NCBI GenBank assembly: GCA_035574235.1
Contig: DATLZA010000051.1
Location: 1-46,702, forward strand
Length of the DNA stretch: 46,702 nucleotides
Source of the DNA: Planctomycetota bacterium
GTDB lineage: Bacteria; Planctomycetota; MHYJ01; JACPRB01
Direction: 5' to 3'
In this document: positions 41,889-46,702 of the stretch, piece by piece
How the letters are laid out: each line of letters opens with the position of its first letter
How positions within the stretch are numbered: the first letter of the stretch is position 1
Notes under the pieces: generated by a model
The model's database searches: none
What the model was told of the DNA's origin: nothing
What the model saw: only the letters and a program-made list of their open reading frames with translations
Translations under genes and position numbers: made by a program

Positions 41889-44800
41889 TCACGACCGGAC
41901 CCGGTCCCAGAGATGCCGGGCGAAGGACATCCGCTGCCGGATCTCCGCTTCCAGCGACGCGGGCGACGCGTATCCCATCGCGCGCACGAGCGTCCGGAAC
42001 TCCCTTTCGGTGGCCGGGGGGATTCGGGCGTCCCCGGCATGGCCCCGGGCGGCCCGCAGGGCGTCGATCAGCCGGCGGAGGAAGAGATACGTTTCCGAAA
42101 GCCCGCGGGCTTCTTCCGCGCGCAGGTGTCCTCCCCGGGCCAGCCGCGCGATCGCCTCGAGCGTCCCGGGAACCCGCACGGAAGGATCGGCCGCGCCCGC
42201 CTCGATCTGGCGGGCCTGGACGAAGTACTCGACATCCACGAGCCCTCCGGGGCTGTACTTGGCGTCCGCGACCCCCGCGGGCACGAGCTCGGCCGCCTGC
42301 CGCCGCCGGAGGTGCAGGAGGTTGGCGTAGTCGAGCGGCCGGCCCGAGTAGACGAAGGCGTCGCGGGCTTCGACGAGCGCGCGGGTCAGGGCGGGAGGGC
42401 CGGTCACCGGGCGCAGCTTCACGAGCGCCAGGCGTTCGAACGGCCGGGCCGGGCCGTCCGGCGCGTAGTACGCCCGGAAGCCCGAAAGCGACGTCGCCCG
42501 CGAGCCCGCGTCTCCGTACGGCCGCAGGCGAAGATCGATCTGAAAGCTTCCTTCGCGCCGGGCGCGGATCGAAGCCACCAGCGTTCGGACGAGCTCCTGG
42601 AACCACGCGTCCGCCCCCTCCACGGAATCGTCGTAGACGAACACGAGATCGAGATCCGACGTCAGGCCGAGCTCGCGGCCGCCGAACTTTCCGAGCGCCG
42701 CCACGCTCCCGGCGGCCCCCCGCGGAGGGCGCATCCGCGCGCGCAGTTTCCTCGCCGCTTCCGCGAGCGCGCGCTCCACGACCGCGTCCGCGAGGTCGGA
42801 GAGCGACTCCATGAACTCCGGGAATCCGCACCGGCCGGTGATGTGGCGCACGTCCAGGCGGAACATCTCGCGGTCCTTGAAGTCGTTGAGACGCTCCAGC
42901 GCCTCGTCGGGGTCCCGGGCCCCGGCGAGCGCCCGGGCGAGGTCCCGCCTCAGGCGCGCGCGCGACGTCCTGCGCTCCAGCGCGGGGACGTTGCGCACCA
43001 CGGGGAAGAGATTCTCGTGCTGGACGAGGAGAAAGTCCTCCCAGAGAAACCGGCTCACGCCGAGGAGCGCGGCGATGGTGGAGAGGACCGACGGAGATTC
43101 GAGATCGCGGACCTCGCGGACCCAGTCCGGCCGGGCGAAGATCTGGTGGAGGAGCGCGGTGAACTGGCGCAGCGCCTGGGCGGGATCCGGCGAGCGCGGC
43201 AGGAGCTGCATGAACTGCTGGACGAGCGCGGCGGCCACGCCGAGCGCGTCCGACGCCCGAGGGCCTTCGATCCGCCGTCCCTCAAGGTCGGTGACCCAGA
43301 AGGTGTCGTAGACCTCGTCTTCGAGCGTGCGGATGACGGCGCGCTCGACGCGCAGGCGCAGGGCCGAAAGGGCCGTGGCGAACTCGAAGAGGAATCCGAG
43401 GGTATCGGGGGCGCGAAGCTGGAGTTCCGTCTCGCGCGCGGAGGGATCGTTTCGCAGCTCGATCCGCAGGCCGCCGGAGGGACGTTCGGGACCGGCCTGC
43501 GCGCGCGCCGTCTCGCCCACCCGGTCGATCACCCGGTCGAGGGCGCCCTGGGCGTCGCCCGCCAGGGCCTGGCCGACCCGCTCGGCCAGGTCGCGGCGGA
43601 ACGCGTCCCAGAAGTCGGGCGGCGCGTCGTCGGGAAGGGCGACCTCGAAGAGGGCCAGGGTTTTCCGGCCCACGTCGCGGGGCCGCCGGGTTTGCGGAGA
43701 GGTTTCCAGGCGGGCGAAGTCGCCGCTTTCGATGTTGGCCCGGCGGGCGGCCAGGAGGCCCGAGACGAGCGCGAGCAGTCCGGGCGGATCGGCGGCGGCC
43801 GCCGCCACCGTCCAGCGCCTCCCGGCTCCCTTCCAGGCGCGCACCTCCAGGTCTTCGGGGCGTTTCACGGCGGCCAGGGCGTCCGCCGCGCGGGCGAGCG
43901 TGGCGTCGTCGAGGCGTTCTCCGGCGGGACGCAGGCGGGACCGCAGATCTTCGACCGGCGCGGAAGGAGGGGCGCTCGAAAGGACTCCTCCGAGAAGGCG
44001 CTCGAAGAGCGCGCGCACGCGGCGCGCCCGCGCCTCGTAGGCGTCGAGCAGGCGCTGGGCCGCTCCGGGGCCGCGGAACCCGAGCGTGCGCGCCAGGCGC
44101 GCCAGATCCTCCTCCCGCTTGGGGAGCCGGTGAACCTGGCGGTTCTCCATGAGCTGCAGGCGGTGCTCGACGGTTCTCAGGAACACGTAGGCTTCCCGCA
44201 GCGCCTGGGCGTCCACCGGGGCCACGCGGCCGGCCGCCTCGAGACGCTCGAGGGCCTCGAGCGTATGGCCTCCCAGCACGTCCGGACGTTCGAGGCCGGC
44301 TTCGAGCTGGAGGGCCTGGACGATGAACTCGACGTCCCGGATGCCTCCCGGCGCCAGCTTCACGTGGCCTTCGGAGTGTCCGCGCTCGTCGAGCTGTTTT
44401 TCGATGCGCAGCTTCAGCCGCCGGACTTCCTGGCGCGCCGCGGGGCCGTCGCGCAGGAGGAGGGGCGCGATCCGCCGGAGGAACCGGCGGCCGGCGGCCG
44501 TGTCTCCGGCGACGGCGCGGGCCTTGAGCATCGCCTGGCGCTCGGCCGGCCGGGCCTTCGCGGCCAGATATTCCTCCGCCCGGGCCGCCGCGGGCGCCAG
44601 TTCCCCTTCGCTCCCGTACGGCCGCAGCCGGAGGTCCACGCGGTAGACGACCCCTTCGACGGTGCGCTCCCCGAGCGCGCGCACGAGCGCGCGGGCCGCC
44701 CGGGCGGCCGCGGGCGCGTCGGCGGCGCGGCGCGCCAGAAAAAGGAGATCGATGTCCGAGCTGTAATTGAGCTCGCGCCCGCCCCACTTGCCCAGAGCGA

Positions 44801-45422
44801 CGACCACGAGCCCCGCCGCGTCTTCCGAGGCCGCGGCGAGAGCCAGGCAGCGTGCGACGAAGGCGTCGGCCAGATCCGAGATCCCGCGCACGATCGCGGA
44901 AAAGTCCGCCAGGCCCAGGAGATCCGCCGCGCCGATGCGGAAGATCTCCCGCCGGTGGACGCGCCGCGCCGCCTCGAGCTTTTCCTCCACGGACTCGTAA
45001 AGCGCGCCCACGCGTTCGAATTCCGCCAGAAGTTCCGGGGCCGCGCGGAAGCGGACGAGCATTTCGGGATCGCTGAGGAAAGCCAGGTGGTCCGGCTGGC
45101 GCACGAGGATGTCGGCCAGGTAGCGGCTGGAGGCCACGACGTGGACGAATCGGTCCAGAAGCGCCGGGTGGTCCTGGAAGGAGCGGTAGAGCGGAAGACG
45201 CGCTCCGCGGGCCTCGACGAAGCGCGCCAAGTGAAAAAGCGCGGCGTCGGGATCCGGGCTTTCGGCCAGAGCGTCGCGCAGGATGCCCGAGAGGCGGGCG
45301 AGGGCGAGCATCTCGGCCGTGTCCGTGAAGAGCTCTTCCAGGCGCTTCCGCGCGGTCTGCGGGTCGCGGAATCCGGAGGAGGTCAGGAGTTCCTCCAGGT
45401 CGGGCGGCATGGGGACGCGCAT
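41889..45422 (-). CDS. glnE: Glutamine synthetase adenylyltransferase/deadenylylase GlnE with internal ACT domains
   Basis: A 1177-residue protein, some 230 longer than typical GlnE. It attaches AMP to glutamine synthetase and removes it. Nucleotidyltransferase domain 1 has GKWGGREL with S222-D223-x-D225 (about 160-470), and domain 2 has GKFGGREL with D923-x-D925 (about 860-1177). Between them, residues about 536-735 read as two ACT domains like those at the end of GlnD. The second is clear: LRAPDTLGFLFEFATALSAL ... VIRTLEDEVYDTFWVTDLEG. The ATG at 45422 is used because sequence upstream of it holds the promoter. The ACT region may let GlnE sense glutamine directly. GlnD and PII are not in the window. 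Confidence 0.93.
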   Translation of the reverse strand: MRVPMPPDLEELLTSSGFRDPQTARKRLEELFTDTAEMLALARLSGILRDALAESPDPDAALFHLARFVEARGARLPLYRSFQDHPALLDRFVHVVASSRYLADILVRQPDHLAFLSDPEMLVRFRAAPELLAEFERVGALYESVEEKLEAARRVHRREIFRIGAADLLGLADFSAIVRGISDLADAFVARCLALAAASEDAAGLVVVALGKWGGRELNYSSDIDLLFLARRAADAPAAARAARALVRALGERTVEGVVYRVDLRLRPYGSEGELAPAAARAEEYLAAKARPAERQAMLKARAVAGDTAAGRRFLRRIAPLLLRDGPAARQEVRRLKLRIEKQLDERGHSEGHVKLAPGGIRDVEFIVQALQLEAGLERPDVLGGHTLEALERLEAAGRVAPVDAQALREAYVFLRTVEHRLQLMENRQVHRLPKREEDLARLARTLGFRGPGAAQRLLDAYEARARRVRALFERLLGGVLSSAPPSAPVEDLRSRLRPAGERLDDATLARAADALAAVKRPEDLEVRAWKGAGRRWTVAAAAADPPGLLALVSGLLAARRANIESGDFARLETSPQTRRPRDVGRKTLALFEVALPDDAPPDFWDAFRRDLAERVGQALAGDAQGALDRVIDRVGETARAQAGPERPSGGLRIELRNDPSARETELQLRAPDTLGFLFEFATALSALRLRVERAVIRTLEDEVYDTFWVTDLEGRRIEGPRASDALGVAAALVQQFMQLLPRSPDPAQALRQFTALLHQIFARPDWVREVRDLESPSVLSTIAALLGVSRFLWEDFLLVQHENLFPVVRNVPALERRTSRARLRRDLARALAGARDPDEALERLNDFKDREMFRLDVRHITGRCGFPEFMESLSDLADAVVERALAEAARKLRARMRPPRGAAGSVAALGKFGGRELGLTSDLDLVFVYDDSVEGADAWFQELVRTLVASIRARREGSFQIDLRLRPYGDAGSRATSLSGFRAYYAPDGPARPFERLALVKLRPVTGPPALTRALVEARDAFVYSGRPLDYANLLHLRRRQAAELVPAGVADAKYSPGGLVDVEYFVQARQIEAGAADPSVRVPGTLEAIARLARGGHLRAEEARGLSETYLFLRRLIDALRAARGHAGDARIPPATEREFRTLVRAMGYASPASLEAEIRQRMSFARHLWDRVRS

Positions 45423-45433
45423 CGGGACCGGAC

Positions 45434-45461
45434 AGCATAACACAAGGCGGGATCTGGACAA
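45434..45461 (-). promoter_or_regulatory. Promoter of glnE, sharing its -35 with the divergent promoter
   Basis: Minus-strand TTGTCC (45456-45461), 16-base spacer, TATGCT (45434-45439), then 11 bases to the ATG with no ribosome site. The -35 overlaps the -35 of the plus-strand promoter. Confidence 0.6.
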
Positions 45462-45483
45462 ATGCGGGAGGCTGGGGTATAGT
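45455..45483 (+). promoter_or_regulatory. Promoter of the SPOR-like protein gene
   Basis: TGGACA (45455-45460), 17-base spacer, TATAGT (45478-45483). The hexamer TGGACA is read on the opposite strand as the glnE -35, so polymerase can occupy only one direction at a time. Confidence 0.6.
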
Positions 45484-45504
45484 CCCTTTGACGGAGAGAG
45501 GGAG

Positions 45505-45540
45505 ATGGACCTGCCCGCCGACGTTTTCTCCATCGCCTAA
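45505..45540 (+). CDS. Possible 11-residue leader peptide (MDLPADVFSIA)
   Basis: A tiny ORF preceded by GGAGAGAGGGAG, between the promoter and the next gene. The spacing and ribosome site are good, but the peptide has no regulatory codon run, so it may be chance or an untranslated leader. Confidence 0.3.
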   Translation: MDLPADVFSIA

Positions 45541-45575
45541 ACTCTCCGCGCGTTCGTTCCCGGGAGAGAGGGACC

Positions 45576-46433
45576 ATGAAGAGCAAGGGCAGCCCCAGTC
45601 TCTACGAAGTTCTCAAGTCCGCGTCCCGGCCCTCCGGCGAGGGTGCGCCCGCCGCCTCGGCCCCGGCGGGAGGCGCTCCCTCCCCGGGCGGAGGCGAGTC
45701 CGGGCCCACGCTTCAGGAGCGTCTGGCCGCCTACAAGGCGGCCAAGCTGGCGGAGGCGCAGGCCGCGGCGGTGGCCACGGAGGCTTCGCCGCCGCCGCCG
45801 ACTCCGGCGCCCGAGCCGGCGGCCGCGACGGTGGTCGTATCTCCGCCGGCTGTCCGTTCGGAGCCGGTTGCGCCGCCCGCGGCGCAGGTGGGAGCTTCCG
45901 AGGAGAAAACTTCGGAGCGGGGTCCGGCGCCCGAGGCCGGGCCCGGGCTGGGGGAGCGCGTCGTCACCTTGACCTATAACACTCTCGCGTTTGCGGCGCT
46001 CGTCGGGGTGGGGCTTCTCTTCGTGGCATATGCCCTGGGAGTGAAGGTCGGTCGCGCGCGCGCCGCGGAGGCCGCCGCGACGGAAACGGTTCGTCCCGCG
46101 CCGCCGCCGCGCCCGCCGGCGCCTCCCCCCGCGCCGCCCAAGCAGTACACGATTCGGCTGGCCGAATGGCGCTATGCGACTCCGCGCGACCGGGTCACCG
46201 CGGAGGCGGAGGCCGAGGATCTGCGCAAAGCCCTCGAGCGGGCCGGCTACCGGGGCGTGGAGAAGGTGAAAATCGAGCGGGCGGGAGAACCGCGGCTGGC
46301 GCTCTACATCGACCGCCTGACCGATTATGCGAGTCCCGCGGCCCGCGAGCGCCTGGCGGCGCTTCAGAAGTTCCGCCTGCGCAACGGGACGGCGCCCTTC
46401 GCGGCCGCCGCCTTCGAGGAGGTGCCGAAGTAG
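45576..46433 (+). CDS. Single-pass membrane protein with Pro/Ala-rich linker and SPOR-like C-terminal domain
   Basis: A 285-residue protein. The cytoplasmic N-terminus contains a short conserved-looking start (SPSLYEVLKSASRP) and an amphipathic helix (LQERLAAYKAAKLAEAQ). One membrane helix spans about 133-151 (LAFAALVGVGLLFVAYALG), followed by a Pro-rich linker and a C-terminal domain (about 188-285, YTIRLAEWRY ... AEAEAEDLRKALERAGY) that resembles SPOR/septal-ring modules. ATG 45576 lies 36 bases after the tiny ORF. Probably envelope-associated. It stands just upstream of the small basic protein gene. Confidence 0.7.
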   Translation: MKSKGSPSLYEVLKSASRPSGEGAPAASAPAGGAPSPGGGESGPTLQERLAAYKAAKLAEAQAAAVATEASPPPPTPAPEPAAATVVVSPPAVRSEPVAPPAAQVGASEEKTSERGPAPEAGPGLGERVVTLTYNTLAFAALVGVGLLFVAYALGVKVGRARAAEAAATETVRPAPPPRPPAPPPAPPKQYTIRLAEWRYATPRDRVTAEAEAEDLRKALERAGYRGVEKVKIERAGEPRLALYIDRLTDYASPAARERLAALQKFRLRNGTAPFAAAAFEEVPK

Positions 46434-46442
46434 CGTTTTTCC

Positions 46443-46471
46443 TTGATTCCGCCGGGGGGATCGCGTATCTT
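46443..46471 (+). promoter_or_regulatory. Leaderless promoter of the small basic protein gene
   Basis: TTGATT (46443-46448), 17-base spacer, TATCTT (46466-46471), then 11 bases to the ATG at 46483, with no ribosome site. Confidence 0.55.
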
Positions 46472-46482
46472 CCGCGCTCGCC

Positions 46483-46702
46483 ATGTCGATTCACAAAAGC
46501 CTGAGGACCGCCGGTAAGCTTCGCCGCCACCGCAACGTGCTGACGCGCGCTGAGCGTCTCGAACTCCTGAAGAAGGACGGGCGCTGGAAGGAAGAGCAGT
46601 CCATTTTCGGCCTTCCGAAGGTGCGCAACATCATGATGAAGGCCAAGAAGAAGAAGGAAGAGGCGGCCGAGGCGGCGGCGGCTCCGGCGGCGGCCGGGGC
46701 GG
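46483..46702 (+). CDS. PVC-group small basic protein (partial at right edge)
   Basis: The first 73 codons are present and the gene continues beyond the window. The start MSIHKSLRTAGKLRRHRNVL followed by LTRAERLELLKKDGRWKEEQSIFGLPKVRNIM matches the short basic protein (TIGR04137-type) found in planctomycetes, verrucomicrobia and chlamydiae. The function is unknown, and a ribosome or RNA role is often supposed. Known members are short (about 60-80), but here the sequence goes on with a Lys run and an Ala-rich tail (KKKKEEAAEAAAAPAAAG), a lineage-specific extension. This is the strongest taxonomic marker in the window. Confidence 0.82.
   Translation, partial: MSIHKSLRTAGKLRRHRNVLTRAERLELLKKDGRWKEEQSIFGLPKVRNIMMKAKKKKEEAAEAAAAPAAAGA

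Noticed and set aside
45423-45533. A 37-codon N-terminal extension of glnE
   Set aside because: It contains the -10 and -35 boxes of glnE and of the divergent gene, and GlnE homology begins at or after ATG 45422.

Overview
This is a 46.7 kb stretch of a very GC-rich bacterial chromosome, about 70% GC by eye. It has no rRNA or tRNA genes, no CRISPR array, no transposase and no phage genes. Several genes point to the PVC superphylum and most likely to an uncultured planctomycete. These are a PVC-type membrane-bound dehydrogenase protein at the left edge, a Tat-exported DUF3500 protein, a prenyltransferase-like repeat protein remnant, and at the right edge the short Lys/Arg-rich 'small basic protein' typical of the group. 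GTG and TTG starts are common, and coding is dense. No gap between genes exceeds about 300 bases, and many neighbours overlap by four bases (ATGA or GTGA).

Left third (1-14.5 kb). A partial secreted dehydrogenase-like gene diverges from a DUF3500 gene. A seven-gene minus-strand operon (8901 down to 2351) follows: GntR/UTRA repressor, SIS-domain sugar isomerase, Gfo/Idh dehydrogenase, SDR dehydrogenase, FAD oxidoreductase, ROK kinase and a phosphotriesterase-fold (probably lactonase) enzyme. All seven look like one carbohydrate catabolic pathway with no transporter of its own. Beyond it lie a degraded prenyltransferase-like gene, a PAS-PAS-GAF histidine kinase, and a two-gene unit of an unusual Nramp-like transporter and an L-fuconate dehydratase.

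Middle (14.6-25.2 kb). A translationally coupled trio encodes a copper-site cupredoxin, a membrane adenylate/guanylate cyclase and an outer-membrane barrel, and looks like a periplasmic sensing module. After it come a DHH phosphoesterase with a histone-like tail, a DUF1343/NamZ muramidase with a GNAT acetyltransferase, proline synthesis (proB-proA), and hutI, preceded by a cluster of ACCCATRAGC repeats.

Right part (25.3-46.7 kb). A full F-type ATP synthase operon (atpZ-I-B-E-F'-F-H-A-G-D-x-C) starts from a near-consensus promoter with a 5' hairpin and carries an extra small membrane protein x between atpD and atpC. Then come an ECF sigma/anti-sigma pair ending in a strong terminator, rsfS-argS, a Na+/H+ antiporter, an ABC exporter with a secreted partner, rpsU, a glnE enlarged by ACT domains, a SPOR-like membrane protein and the small basic protein.

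Promoters readable on both strands fall into two classes. One has a Shine-Dalgarno leader. In the other the -10 box lies only 6-11 bases before the start codon, which implies leaderless mRNAs. The most notable candidates for new biology are the cupredoxin-cyclase-porin trio, the ACT-containing GlnE, the seven-gene sugar operon, the Nramp-like protein next to L-fuconate dehydratase, the extra membrane protein in the atp operon, and the widespread leaderless promoters.
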